The notes under the pieces are model-generated. The model was given only the letters and a program-made list of their open reading frames with translations, was not told where the DNA came from and searched no databases. The translations under genes were made by a program, and so were the position numbers. Below are positions 24,753 to 33,445 of a stretch of DNA of 64,000 nt, in pieces. This stretch comes from Microbaculum marinum (GTDB lineage Bacteria > Pseudomonadota > Alphaproteobacteria > Rhizobiales > Tepidamorphaceae), in NCBI RefSeq assembly GCF_042646165.1, contig NZ_JBHRTC010000010.1; one strand, written 5' to 3'. Position 1 is the stretch's first letter. Each line of letters opens with the position of its first letter.

Positions 24753-25697
24753 ATGACCAGACCCGTCGGAATTGTCGGTGCCGGCCTCGTCGGCTCCGGC
24801 TGGGCGATCGTCTTCGCGCGGGCCGGCTATCCGGTTCGCGTCTTCGACAGCGACGCCCGCACCATGGCGACCTTCGCCGAGCGGGTGCGCGGCAACCTCG
24901 AGGATCTGGCCCGCTACGAGCTGATCGACAGCCCCGACGCGGTGTTCGAGCGCGTCGAGATGGTCGACACGCTGGAGCAGGCGGTCGGCGAGGCGGACCA
25001 TGTCCAGGAATCGGTGTTCGAGCGCACCGACGTGAAGCAGGCGATCTACCGGCAGATCGACGAGGTCGTCGGAGCCGACACCGTCGTCGGGTCGTCGTCG
25101 TCGGGCATCCCGGCGTCGGAGTTCACCGACGGGCTCGACCATCGCGAGAACTATCTGGTCGTCCATCCCGTCAACCCGCCCTATCTCGTGCCGGTCGTCG
25201 AGATCGTGCCGGCGCCGTGGACCCGTGCCGAGGCGGTCGAGCGGGCGACGACGCTGATGGAGGCGGTTGGGCAGGTGCCGGTGCTGGTGCGCCGCGAGGT
25301 CGCCGGCTTCGTCCTCAACCGCCTGCAGGGCGCGCTGCTCCGGGAGGCGTGGGCGCTCTACGAGGAGGGCTATGCGAGCCTCGAGGACATCGACAAGACG
25401 GTGTCGGCCGGTCTCGGACGCAGGTGGTCGTTCATGGGCCCGTTCGAGACGATCGACCTCAACGCGCCGGGCGGCATCAGCGACTATGCCGAACGGCTCG
25501 GCGGACTCTATCTGGACATTGCCCGGCAACGCTCCGACCCGCAGCCCTGGAGCCGCAACCTGATCGCCCGCGCCGACGCCGAACGGCGCGGCGCGCTGCC
25601 CAAGGAGAGCCTCGGCGAGCGCACCAAGTGGCGCGACCGGCGGCTGATGGCGCTGTCGGCGTTCATGGCCAGGAGCCGGGAGGCGGAGGGCGAATGA
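24753..25697 (+). CDS. 3-hydroxyacyl-CoA dehydrogenase-fold enzyme, L-gulonate 3-dehydrogenase-like
   Basis: 314 residues. NAD-binding GAGLVGSGWA (9-18); catalytic His138 in VVHPVNPPY with E150 in VVEIVP. The C-terminal strings EVAGFVLNRLQGALLREAW and GLGRRWSFMGPFETIDLNAPGG closely follow lambda-crystallin/L-gulonate 3-dehydrogenase, as distinct from acyl-CoA enzymes. Expected to oxidise the 3-hydroxyl of a hydroxy acid, fitting a sugar-acid or related route. ATGA overlap with the SDR gene. Confidence 0.85.
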   Translation: MTRPVGIVGAGLVGSGWAIVFARAGYPVRVFDSDARTMATFAERVRGNLEDLARYELIDSPDAVFERVEMVDTLEQAVGEADHVQESVFERTDVKQAIYRQIDEVVGADTVVGSSSSGIPASEFTDGLDHRENYLVVHPVNPPYLVPVVEIVPAPWTRAEAVERATTLMEAVGQVPVLVRREVAGFVLNRLQGALLREAWALYEEGYASLEDIDKTVSAGLGRRWSFMGPFETIDLNAPGGISDYAERLGGLYLDIARQRSDPQPWSRNLIARADAERRGALPKESLGERTKWRDRRLMALSAFMARSREAEGE

Positions 25698-26458
25698 CCG
25701 GCGACACCCCCCTGTCGCGCTATTCGCTCGACGGCCGCACCGCGCTGGTGACCGGCGCGGGCCGGGGCATCGGGCGGGCCTGCGCGCTGGCCCTTGCGCG
25801 CTCCGGCGCCGACGTCGCGCTGATGTCGCGCTCGCGCGACGAGTTGGAATCGCTGGCCTCCGAGGTCAAAGCGACCGGCCGACGGGCGCATGTCCTGGTG
25901 GCCGACGTCTGCGACAAGGCAGCGGTCGATGCCGCCATCTCGGGCCTGCCGCGGCTCGACGTGCTGGTCAACAATGCCGGCACCAACGTTCCGCAGGAAT
26001 TTCTCGACGTCGACGAGGAGACCTTCGACAGGGTCACCTCGATCAACATCCGGGCGGCGTTCTTCACCGCCCAGGCGGCGGCGCGGCGGATGGTCGCCGC
26101 CGGCGCCGGCGCGATCGTCAACATGAGCTCGCAGGCCGGCCACGTCGCGCTGGTCAGGCGCACGGTCTACTGCACCACCAAGTTCGCCATCGAGGGCCTG
26201 ACCAAGGCGATGGCCGTCGACCTGCGCGGCACCGGCGTCCGGGTCAATGCCGTGGCGCCGACCTTCGTCGAGACGCCGATGACGAAGCCCTTCCTGTCCG
26301 ATCCGGACTTTCGCGCCTACGTCGACGCCAACCTGCTGACCACCCGGCTGGCCGGCGTCGACGACGTTGCCGACGCCGTGCTGTTCCTCAGCTGCGATGC
26401 CTCGGGGATGGTGACCGGGACGAGCCTGCTCGTCGACGGCGGCTGGACGGCGCACTGA
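25694..26458 (+). CDS. SDR family oxidoreductase
   Basis: 254 residues, classical SDR: TGAGRGIG (20-27), NNAG (93-96), Ser145, and the catalytic Y159/K163 (YCTTK). Resembles gluconate 5-dehydrogenase/FabG-type enzymes, so an NAD(P)-dependent oxidation or reduction of a secondary alcohol is expected. Last gene of the LacI-controlled set. Its last 71 bases overlap the 3' end of the convergent LysR gene. Confidence 0.88.
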   Translation: MTGDTPLSRYSLDGRTALVTGAGRGIGRACALALARSGADVALMSRSRDELESLASEVKATGRRAHVLVADVCDKAAVDAAISGLPRLDVLVNNAGTNVPQEFLDVDEETFDRVTSINIRAAFFTAQAAARRMVAAGAGAIVNMSSQAGHVALVRRTVYCTTKFAIEGLTKAMAVDLRGTGVRVNAVAPTFVETPMTKPFLSDPDFRAYVDANLLTTRLAGVDDVADAVLFLSCDASGMVTGTSLLVDGGWTAH

Positions 26459-27407
26459 CCGGCAGCTCGGCCGGGTCGCCCGACGCGGGCAGACTGACCG
26501 GGCGCTGGCGGATCGGCTCGACGCCGGCCCGTGCGACGAGGTCGGGCAGGGCGGCCAGGATGACTTCGCGGAATGCGGATGCCACGGGACTGCGCACCGC
26601 GCCGCGACGCTCGAGCAGCCCGACGGTGCGCTGCGCCTCGCCGTCGCGCAGCTCCAGCGCGGCAGCGCCTTCCGGCAGACCGACGGTCGCCAGCGCCGGC
26701 AGCAGCGTGATGCCGAGACCCGCCCGCGCCAGCGCCACGAGCGAGGTGACGTTGTGGACCGTCAGCGACGCGCGCGCCGCCTTCGCCCGATAGCCGGCCG
26801 ACTGGATCGCCTCCGAGGCGCCGTTGCGGATCAGCGTTTCGCCGGCGAGGTCGGACCAGCGCAGCGGCGAGGGCCTGGCGCACAGCGGCGAACCCTCCGC
26901 GCACACGACCTTGAAGCGGTCGCGGAACAGCGGCGTGAACTCGGTGAGGGCATCTGATACCGGCTCGCCGGCAAGCCCCAGATCGGCCTGGTCGGCCTCG
27001 ACCATCGCCTGGACGCTGCGGCTGTCGATGTCGAACAGCTCGACCTCGAGCCCCGGCCGCTCGGCGACGAACCGCGGCAGCAGCGCCGGCAGCAGATGGG
27101 TCGCGACCGACGGCACCGCGGCGACGCTGAGGCGGCCGATGCGGTTCTGGGCATAGGCGCGGATGCGGGCGATGGACTTGTCGTAGCTGCGCAACTGCAC
27201 CTGTGCGGTGTCGAGGATGAAGCGGCCGAGCGCCGTCAGGCTGCTCTTGCGGTCGGTGGCAAACAGCGGCCCGCCGACCTCCTCCTCGAGCTGCTTCAGC
27301 GTCATCGAGATGGCCGAGGCGGTGCGGCCCAGGCGGTCGGCGGCGTCCTTGATGTTGCCGACCTCGGCGACGGTGATGAAGACGCGCAGCGCTTCCAGCT
27401 TGATCAT
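26388..27407 (-). CDS. LysR family transcriptional regulator
   Basis: 339 residues. Winged helix in the first 60 residues (LEALRVFITVAEVGNIKDAADRLGRTASAISMTLKQLEEEVG), followed by a LysR substrate-binding domain. The last ~24 residues (Ser/Arg/Pro-rich) are read from the antisense strand of the neighbouring SDR gene and look like a recent extension of the frame. GGAG lies about six bases before the ATG. Divergent from the ALDH operon; TTCAGGAATCCTGAA in between is a likely binding site. Confidence 0.88.
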   Translation of the reverse strand: MIKLEALRVFITVAEVGNIKDAADRLGRTASAISMTLKQLEEEVGGPLFATDRKSSLTALGRFILDTAQVQLRSYDKSIARIRAYAQNRIGRLSVAAVPSVATHLLPALLPRFVAERPGLEVELFDIDSRSVQAMVEADQADLGLAGEPVSDALTEFTPLFRDRFKVVCAEGSPLCARPSPLRWSDLAGETLIRNGASEAIQSAGYRAKAARASLTVHNVTSLVALARAGLGITLLPALATVGLPEGAAALELRDGEAQRTVGLLERRGAVRSPVASAFREVILAALPDLVARAGVEPIRQRPVSLPASGDPAELPVSAPSSRRRRAGSSRSPSPRHRS

Positions 27408-27418
27408 GCCCGCTCCAC

Positions 27419-27464
27419 TTCAGGAATCCTGAAATTGGTAACAGATATTTCTGTTTGATTGAAG
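27419..27464. promoter_or_regulatory. Bipartite LysR-type site before the ALDH operon
   Basis: TTCAGGAATCCTGAA (27419-27433), a perfect palindrome around one base, followed with fixed spacing by TTCTGTTTGATTGAA (about 27449-27463). The pair recurs, at the same spacing, at 33312-33357 before the betaine-type transporter, so both promoters are probably activated by the same LysR protein. Confidence 0.72.
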
Positions 27465-27502
27465 CGGCGGCTTCGCCGAGGTTGTCCCGCACGGAGCACC
27501 GA

Positions 27503-28954
27503 ATGACAGCCACCTTTGCAAACCTGATCGCGGGCGAATGGACGCCGGGCGGCGAGACCGTCGCGAATATCAATCCCTCGGATCTCTCCGACATCGTCGG
27601 CGCCTACGCGCAGGCGACGCCGGCCCAGCTCGACGATGCGGTATCGGCGGCGCGGGCGGCGCTGCCGGCCTGCCGTGAACTCGGCCTCGAAGCGCGCCAG
27701 GCGGCGCTCGATGCGATCGGCCGCGAGCTGATGGCGCGGGCCGAGGAGCTCGGCACGCTGCTGTCGCGCGAGGAGGGCAAGCCGCTCGCCGAGGGCCGGG
27801 GCGAGGTCTATCGCGCCGGCCAGTTCTTCAGCTATTACGCCGCCGAAGTACTGCGCCAGCTCGGCGAGACCGCCGACTCGGTGCGCCCGGGCGTCGAGAT
27901 CGACGTGCGCCGCGAGCCGATGGGGGTCGTCGCGGTGATTTCTCCCTGGAATTTCCCGGTTGCCACCGCGAGCTGGAAGATCGCCCCGGCGCTCGCCTTC
28001 GGCAACGCGGTGATCTGGAAGCCGGCGAACGAAACGCCGGCCTCGGCCTGGGCGCTGGCCGAGATCGTCTCCCGTTCGGGCCTGCCGGACGGCGCCTTTC
28101 AGCTCCTGATGGGTCCCGGTTCCGGCATCGGCAGCGGCCTGGCCGGCCACCGCGGCGTCGACGCCGTCACCTTCACCGGATCATACGAGGTCGGCTGCCG
28201 GGTGGCGCTCGCCGCGGCGGCGAACCTGACCAGGTTCCAGCTCGAGCTCGGCTCCAAGAACGCGCTGGTCGTCATGGACGACGCGGACCTGCAACTCGCC
28301 GTCGACGCCGCGATAGCCGGCGGCTATTCCGGCACCGGCCAGAAATGCACCGCCTCATCGCGCCTGCTCGTCCACGAGGCCGTGCACGACGCGTTCGTCG
28401 ACAGGCTGTCGTCCGCGCTGTCGGCGCTCACGGTCGGGCACGCCCTGCACGAGGACACCCGGATCGGTCCGGTGATCAGCGCCGGCCAGCTTGCCGCCAA
28501 CCTCGACTGGATCGACAGGGCGCGGGCCGACGGCGCGGACGTCGTCACCGGCGGCGGGCGGCTGTCGCTGCAACACGAGGGCCACTACATGGCCCCGACG
28601 CTGCTGGCCGGCACCACCAACGACATGGACGTCAACCGCGCCGAACTGTTCGCGCCGATCGCCGCGGTGCAGAAGATCGGCTCCTGCGCGGAGGCCCTCG
28701 CGATCGCCAACGATACCGACTACGGCCTCGTCGCCGGCATCTTCACGAAGTCGCTCGCCCACGCCACCCATTTCCGCCGCAACGTCGAGACCGGCTGCGT
28801 CACCGTCAACCTGCCGACCGCCGGCACCGACTACCACGTGCCGTTCGGCGGCCGGAAGAACTCGAGCTTCGGGCCGGGCGAGCAGGGCCGGGCGGCAGCG
28901 GAGTTCTATACCCAGGTCAAGACCTCCTACATTCGCGCCGGTGAGCCCGAGTGA
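27503..28954 (+). CDS. Aldehyde dehydrogenase, alpha-ketoglutarate semialdehyde dehydrogenase-like
   Basis: 483 residues. Catalytic C282 (GQKCTASS), general base E248 (LELGSKN), N150 and K173 of the ALDH fold. The N-terminal FANLIAGEW...NINPSDLSDIVG and AREEGK-like SREEGKPLAEGRGEV are typical of 2,5-dioxopentanoate dehydrogenases, which end the hydroxyproline, arabinose and glucarate routes at 2-oxoglutarate. ATG chosen for the GGAG six bases upstream. First gene of an operon of five; the stop overlaps the next start (GTGA). Confidence 0.85.
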   Translation: MTATFANLIAGEWTPGGETVANINPSDLSDIVGAYAQATPAQLDDAVSAARAALPACRELGLEARQAALDAIGRELMARAEELGTLLSREEGKPLAEGRGEVYRAGQFFSYYAAEVLRQLGETADSVRPGVEIDVRREPMGVVAVISPWNFPVATASWKIAPALAFGNAVIWKPANETPASAWALAEIVSRSGLPDGAFQLLMGPGSGIGSGLAGHRGVDAVTFTGSYEVGCRVALAAAANLTRFQLELGSKNALVVMDDADLQLAVDAAIAGGYSGTGQKCTASSRLLVHEAVHDAFVDRLSSALSALTVGHALHEDTRIGPVISAGQLAANLDWIDRARADGADVVTGGGRLSLQHEGHYMAPTLLAGTTNDMDVNRAELFAPIAAVQKIGSCAEALAIANDTDYGLVAGIFTKSLAHATHFRRNVETGCVTVNLPTAGTDYHVPFGGRKNSSFGPGEQGRAAAEFYTQVKTSYIRAGEPE

Positions 28955-29964
28955 GTATGGTGCCGGATACCGTGACCATGGACCCCGCGATCATAGACTG
29001 CCTCCAGTACGCCAACTGGTCGGAGAAGATCTTCCGCCAGATGCGGGCCGGCGGCCTCGATGCCGTGCATGCGACGATCGCCTATCACGAGTCGTTCCGC
29101 GAGACGGTGCTCAACGTCGAGGCCTGGAACCGCCGGTTCGAGCGCCACCCCGACCTGATCGTCCGCGGCCTGACCGGCGACGACGTTCGGCGCGCCCGCG
29201 CCGAGGGACGCACGGCGATCGTGTTCGGCCTGCAGAACCCCTCGCCGATCGAGGACGACATCGGTCTCGTGGAGATCTGCCACGCGCTCGGCGTCCGCTT
29301 CATGCAGCTCACCTACAACAACCAGTCGCTGCTGGCGACCGGCTGCTACGAGGACGAGGATACCGGCGTCACCCGCTTCGGCCGCCAGGTCATCGCGGAG
29401 ATGAACCGCGTCGGCATGGTCGTCGACATGAGCCACTCCGCCGAGCGCTCGACGCTGGAGGCGATCGACCTCTCGTCGCGCCCGATCGCCATAACCCACG
29501 CCAACCCGGCCTGGTGGCATCCCGCGCGCCGCAACAAGTCCGACGCGGTGCTGCGGGCGCTGACGGACAGGGGCGGCATGCTCGGCTTCTCGCTCTACCC
29601 GCACCACCTGAAGGACGGCTCCGGCTGCACGCTGCGGGTCTTCTGCGAGATGATCGCCGAGACGGCCGGGCGCTACGGCAGCGAGCATCTGGGCATCGGC
29701 TCCGACCTCTGCCAGGACCAGCCCGACAGCGTCGTGGAATGGATGCGCAACGGCCGCTGGTCGAAGGTCACCGACTACGGCGAGGGCTCCGCCGCGGCGC
29801 CGGGCTTCCCGGACCAGCCCGGCTGGTTCCGCGACAACCGGGATTTCCCGACGCTTGCCGAGGGCCTGCGCGCGGTCGGCTTCTCGGAAGCCGAGACGGC
29901 CGGCATCATGGGCGGCAACTGGCTGAGGTTCTACGACGCCTCGTTCGGGCCCGAGACCGCATGA
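28951..29964 (+). CDS. M19 (renal dipeptidase) family protein with incomplete metal site
   Basis: 337 residues from GTG (alternative ATG at 28957). The later half follows the membrane dipeptidase family: H162 (DMSHSAE), H183 (ITHANP) and D252 (GIGSDL) align with the metal- and substrate-binding residues. The N-terminal HxD motif is absent (the region reads IIDCLQYANW), and the bridging Glu is replaced by Gln95 (VFGLQNP). It therefore cannot hold the usual binuclear zinc site as described for human dipeptidase and may use one metal or act on a different substrate. No signal peptide, so cytoplasmic. Confidence 0.8.
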   Translation: MSMVPDTVTMDPAIIDCLQYANWSEKIFRQMRAGGLDAVHATIAYHESFRETVLNVEAWNRRFERHPDLIVRGLTGDDVRRARAEGRTAIVFGLQNPSPIEDDIGLVEICHALGVRFMQLTYNNQSLLATGCYEDEDTGVTRFGRQVIAEMNRVGMVVDMSHSAERSTLEAIDLSSRPIAITHANPAWWHPARRNKSDAVLRALTDRGGMLGFSLYPHHLKDGSGCTLRVFCEMIAETAGRYGSEHLGIGSDLCQDQPDSVVEWMRNGRWSKVTDYGEGSAAAPGFPDQPGWFRDNRDFPTLAEGLRAVGFSEAETAGIMGGNWLRFYDASFGPETA

Positions 29965-31649
29965 CCGCGGCGGCCCATCGCGACGACCGGGCGGCGCCGA
30001 GGCCGCCGGACGAGGTGATGCGGCTTGCCCGGATGGGCGCCTTCTTCCCGACGAGGCTGAGCTTCATGCGGACCCTGCTGCGCCGCCTGTCGGCGGAGCG
30101 CGCCGTCGTGCACCGCGCCGTCTGGGAGATCGACGACGCGGGCTTCGGCCGCGCCGTCTACTCGGTGCCGCTCGGCGGCCACACCTACTCGCTGGTCGCC
30201 TTCTCGACCCCGCTGGCGCCGGAGGATCGCACCGATCGCGTCATCGCCGAGGCGTGGGACACGAGCTACGTGCTCTACGACGGCGTGCCGGCGCCCGGCG
30301 ACCTCGACCGGCTGCAGGCGAATGCGCCGCGCCAGGAGGCCGGGCGCTTTTCCGCGACCGACCTCGTGCTGTGCCGCGCCAACCGGTCGGTGCGGCTGTT
30401 CGAGCATGTCGCCGACTGCCTGTCGCGCGGCGTCCAGCCGCCCGCCGACGTGATCAACGCGACCGGCTACCTGATGCGCACCACCGCCGTCTACGGCAAC
30501 GGCAAGTTCGGCATCGCCGACCGCGCCCGCATCGAGACCCGGCCCGGCCTGTCCGGCCCCTTTGCCGCCGAGATGCTCGCCGTCTGGCTGGTGCGCGGCT
30601 TCACGATCGATCTGGTCGAGCACATCGCCCGCAGCCGCGCGCCGGACAGCTTCGTTCCGCTCGACCGCGCCCTGAAGCGGCATCTGGGCATCGGCAACGC
30701 CACCGGCCTCGGCATGGCGCCGTTCCTCGTCAGCCATCCGATCCTGCTCGACCGCTGGATGACGGCGCGGGAAACGGCGCTCGCGCGGGTGCGCGCGGTC
30801 CCTCACGCCTCGCCCGAGGCCCGCGACAAGGCCGAGGAGCTGATCGCCCGCGTCCGCCGGCACCTCGACCAGTGGCGCGTCGCCGACGCGCGGCAGTCCC
30901 GGCGCATCGAGGTCCTGCGGCGCGAGGTTGCCGATCTCGCCGCGCTGGCGACGCGGGACTGGCTCGCCGGGCCTTTTCCCTGGGACCGGCTCGTGGCCGC
31001 GTCGATGCGGCACTCGCTCGAATGCCAGGAACTCGTCGTCTCGCTGGTGCTCGAGCCGAACGGCGCGCTGGTCGACGACCTGGCCGACACGATGGCGAGC
31101 GCCGGGCGGCCTCGGCTGCGGCCGGAGATGCCGGTGGCCGCCCTGACTGACCTCGTTGACAGCCGCTTCGCCTGGGCGCTCGGCATCGACTTCGAGGACC
31201 GGGAGGCGACGGATCGGTTCTGGTATGTCTCCGAGGAGAAGCTCGAGCCGCGGCTCGGCAGCCGCCACCAGGAGCCGGGCGCCGACAAGGAAATGCCGCT
31301 CGATATTGCCCGCCAGGTCCAGGCGTTGCGCCGCGAACTTGCCGCCGCTCCGGCGTCGCAGACCGTGGCGGAGTTCCTGCTTGCCCGTCCCGCCCATCGC
31401 CATGCGGTGCGGCGCGTGCAGACGGCCGCTGACCACCCCTATGCCGAGATCCGCGACAACCTGATCGCCGCCGATTGCCTGCCGATCGACATGCTGCGCT
31501 GCAAGCTCTCCTTCTTCGGCGCCGCCAAGTTCGACCCGAAATCGGACCGGTGGACCCGCATCACCATGTTCCAGGGCGCGCCGCTGCTCGACGAGATCGC
31601 CACGCCGCTCGCCGACGACTGGTGGCTGTCGGCGCTGGAGGGCCTGTGA
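29961..31649 (+). CDS. Unknown 562-residue protein
   Basis: I do not recognise a named family. Soluble, Arg/Ala/Leu-rich, no signal peptide or membrane segment. The N-terminal part has MGAFFPTRLSFMRTLLRRL and YSVPLGGHTYSLVAFSTPL; the middle has long charged helices (ARDKAEELIARVRRHLDQW, SRRIEVLRREVADLAALA) suggestive of a coiled coil; the C-terminal third has FWYVSEEKLEPRLG and CKLSFFGAAKFDPKSDRW. It overlaps both neighbours (ATGA, TGATG), so it is coupled to the M19-like and DUF3726 proteins and probably acts with them. Confidence 0.75.
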   Translation: MTAAAHRDDRAAPRPPDEVMRLARMGAFFPTRLSFMRTLLRRLSAERAVVHRAVWEIDDAGFGRAVYSVPLGGHTYSLVAFSTPLAPEDRTDRVIAEAWDTSYVLYDGVPAPGDLDRLQANAPRQEAGRFSATDLVLCRANRSVRLFEHVADCLSRGVQPPADVINATGYLMRTTAVYGNGKFGIADRARIETRPGLSGPFAAEMLAVWLVRGFTIDLVEHIARSRAPDSFVPLDRALKRHLGIGNATGLGMAPFLVSHPILLDRWMTARETALARVRAVPHASPEARDKAEELIARVRRHLDQWRVADARQSRRIEVLRREVADLAALATRDWLAGPFPWDRLVAASMRHSLECQELVVSLVLEPNGALVDDLADTMASAGRPRLRPEMPVAALTDLVDSRFAWALGIDFEDREATDRFWYVSEEKLEPRLGSRHQEPGADKEMPLDIARQVQALRRELAAAPASQTVAEFLLARPAHRHAVRRVQTAADHPYAEIRDNLIAADCLPIDMLRCKLSFFGAAKFDPKSDRWTRITMFQGAPLLDEIATPLADDWWLSALEGL

Positions 31650-32287
31650 TGCGCCGCTCGCTCAACGAGATCGAGGTGGCGCTGCGGAAGGCCGCCGTCG
31701 GCGCGGGCTTACCGTTCGGACAGGCCGAGGACATCGGCGAGGCCGGCGCCTGGCTTTGCGCACACGGGCATGACGGGATCGGCGCCTGTCTGGCCGCCCT
31801 CGGCGGCAGTCGTCCCGAAGCGGCCGCGGCGATCCGTCTGGACGGTACCTCGACCGTCCCCGAGGCGCGCGTCGCCTGGACCGGTCCCTCCGCGCTCGAC
31901 CTGCTGCTGGCCGACGAAGAGCTCGCGGAAATCGCGTTCACGGGCATCGACGCGCCGCTGCTGCTCGCCGGCTGCGCGGGGGTGGCGGCCGCAGCCGGGG
32001 GGACCTGCTTCGACCTGCGGTTCCCGACCGGATGCACCGTCTCGATCGGGCCCGGAGGCCTCGCCGTTTCGGGCCCGCTGCCGCCGGCGGGCGCGGATGC
32101 GGTGCTGACCCGCAGAGGTCATGCCGGCTCGCGCCCGCGGACGCCGCAGACCTCGCCCGCCGAAGGAGCCGAAGTCGGCGAGGCGGCGTGGGTGGAGGTG
32201 CTCGCCCTTGCCGCGCTGACATACGTGCCCGCCAGCGAGGCCTCGCGCGCCACCGGCGCAGGCGCCGGCGATATCGACAACGACTGA
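31649..32287 (+). CDS. DUF3726 family protein
   Basis: 212 residues. The opening SLNEIEVALRKAAVGAGLPFGQAEDIGEAGAWL matches the DUF3726 domain, whose function is not known. Cytoplasmic, Ala/Gly-rich, no recognisable catalytic motif. The start overlaps the upstream stop by one base. Its close linkage to the 562-residue unknown protein and the Ldh2-type oxidoreductase suggests a common complex or pathway. Confidence 0.75.
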   Translation: MRRSLNEIEVALRKAAVGAGLPFGQAEDIGEAGAWLCAHGHDGIGACLAALGGSRPEAAAAIRLDGTSTVPEARVAWTGPSALDLLLADEELAEIAFTGIDAPLLLAGCAGVAAAAGGTCFDLRFPTGCTVSIGPGGLAVSGPLPPAGADAVLTRRGHAGSRPRTPQTSPAEGAEVGEAAWVEVLALAALTYVPASEASRATGAGAGDIDND

Positions 32288-32299
32288 GACGGGGAAGCC

Positions 32300-33304
32300 A
32301 TGTCCGCAACGACGATGACGCTGGCGGAGATCGAGGCTCTGGCGCGCGACGCGCTGGAGGTCGCCGGCGCAAGTCCCGGCAACGCCGCATCGGTAGCCCG
32401 TTCGACGCGGCTCGCAGAACGCGACGGCATCCGCAGCCACGGCCTGCTCTACGTCCCGATCTACGCCGAACACGTGAGATGCGGCAAGGTCGACGGACGG
32501 GCGGTTCCCGGCGTCGAGCAGACGCGGCCCGGCGCCGTGCGCGTCGATGCGAAATCCGGCTTCGCCCATCCCGCCATCGATGAGGGATGGCCGGCCTTCA
32601 CGGCTGCGGCGCGCGACTGCGGCGTGGCGGCGATGACGGTGCGCAACTCCTACAACTGCGGCGTGCTCGGCCATCACGCCGAGCGTCTCGCCGGGGACGG
32701 ACTGGTCGGGCTGTGCTTCACGCACGCACCCGCCTCGATCGCGCCGGTCGGCGGCTCGGTGCCGGTGATCGGCACCAATCCCTTCGCCCTCGCGGTGCCG
32801 GACGGCTGCGGCGGCGCGGCGCTGGTGATCGACCAGTCTGCCAGCGTCGTGGCGAAATCCGAGATCATGATGCGCGCCCGTGCGGGCGAGCCGATCGAGC
32901 CGCACTGGGCGCTCGACGATCGGGGGCGGCCGACGACCGACGCCGACCTGGCGCTGAAGGGATCGATGGCGCCGTCCGGCGGCTACAAGGGCTTCGGCGT
33001 CGGCCTGATGGTGGAGGTGCTCGCCTCCTGCCTCGCCGGCGCCGTGTCCAGCCGCGAGGCGAGCCCCTTCTCCGGAACCGCCGGCGGTCCGCCCGGGACC
33101 GGCCAGTGCTTCGTCGCCTTCGACCCCGGCGCCTATGGCGCGGCCGGGTTCCAGGTCGCCATCGATGCCCTCGTGGATGCGATTTCGGGACAGCCGGGAG
33201 CCCGCGTGCCGGGCGCCCGCAGACGGGCGAAACGGGAGCGGATCGAGCGCGACGGTGTCAGCGTCGACCAGGCGCTGATCGACAAAATCCGAGGCGTCGC
33301 CTGA
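32300..33304 (+). CDS. Ldh2/malate-L-lactate dehydrogenase family oxidoreductase
   Basis: 334 residues of the non-Rossmann NAD(P)-dependent Ldh2 family. The catalytic His is H47 in GIRSHGL; VIGTNPFALAVP and PSGGYKGFGVGLMVE are family motifs. Members reduce 2-oxo acids or cyclic imines (delta1-pyrroline-2-carboxylate, delta1-piperideine-2-carboxylate) or oxidise ureidoglycolate. Next to an ALDH of the hydroxyproline type and a proline/betaine-type transporter, a cyclic imino acid is an attractive but unproven substrate. Last gene of the operon. Confidence 0.87.
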   Translation: MSATTMTLAEIEALARDALEVAGASPGNAASVARSTRLAERDGIRSHGLLYVPIYAEHVRCGKVDGRAVPGVEQTRPGAVRVDAKSGFAHPAIDEGWPAFTAAARDCGVAAMTVRNSYNCGVLGHHAERLAGDGLVGLCFTHAPASIAPVGGSVPVIGTNPFALAVPDGCGGAALVIDQSASVVAKSEIMMRARAGEPIEPHWALDDRGRPTTDADLALKGSMAPSGGYKGFGVGLMVEVLASCLAGAVSSREASPFSGTAGGPPGTGQCFVAFDPGAYGAAGFQVAIDALVDAISGQPGARVPGARRRAKRERIERDGVSVDQALIDKIRGVA

Positions 33305-33311
33305 GCGCGGG

Positions 33312-33357
33312 TTCAGGAAAACTGAAATAAAGCTAAGTTATTCCTGTTTGCCTGAAA
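33312..33357. promoter_or_regulatory. Bipartite LysR-type site before the betaine-type transporter
   Basis: TTCAGGAAAACTGAA (33312-33326) matches the palindrome at 27419 in 13 of 15 bases, and CTGTTTG follows 32 bp after its start at both loci, here within TTCCTGTTTGCCTGAA. A -35-like TTGCAC (33359-33364) follows directly, the position expected for LysR-type activation. Confidence 0.72.
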
Positions 33358-33445
33358 TTTGCACTTACCCCATGCTTCGCGTTAGGACCAGAGGGGTCGG
33401 CAGCCTTGCCGGCATGTTTCAAGCTCAGTAACAGGGAGCTTTCAT

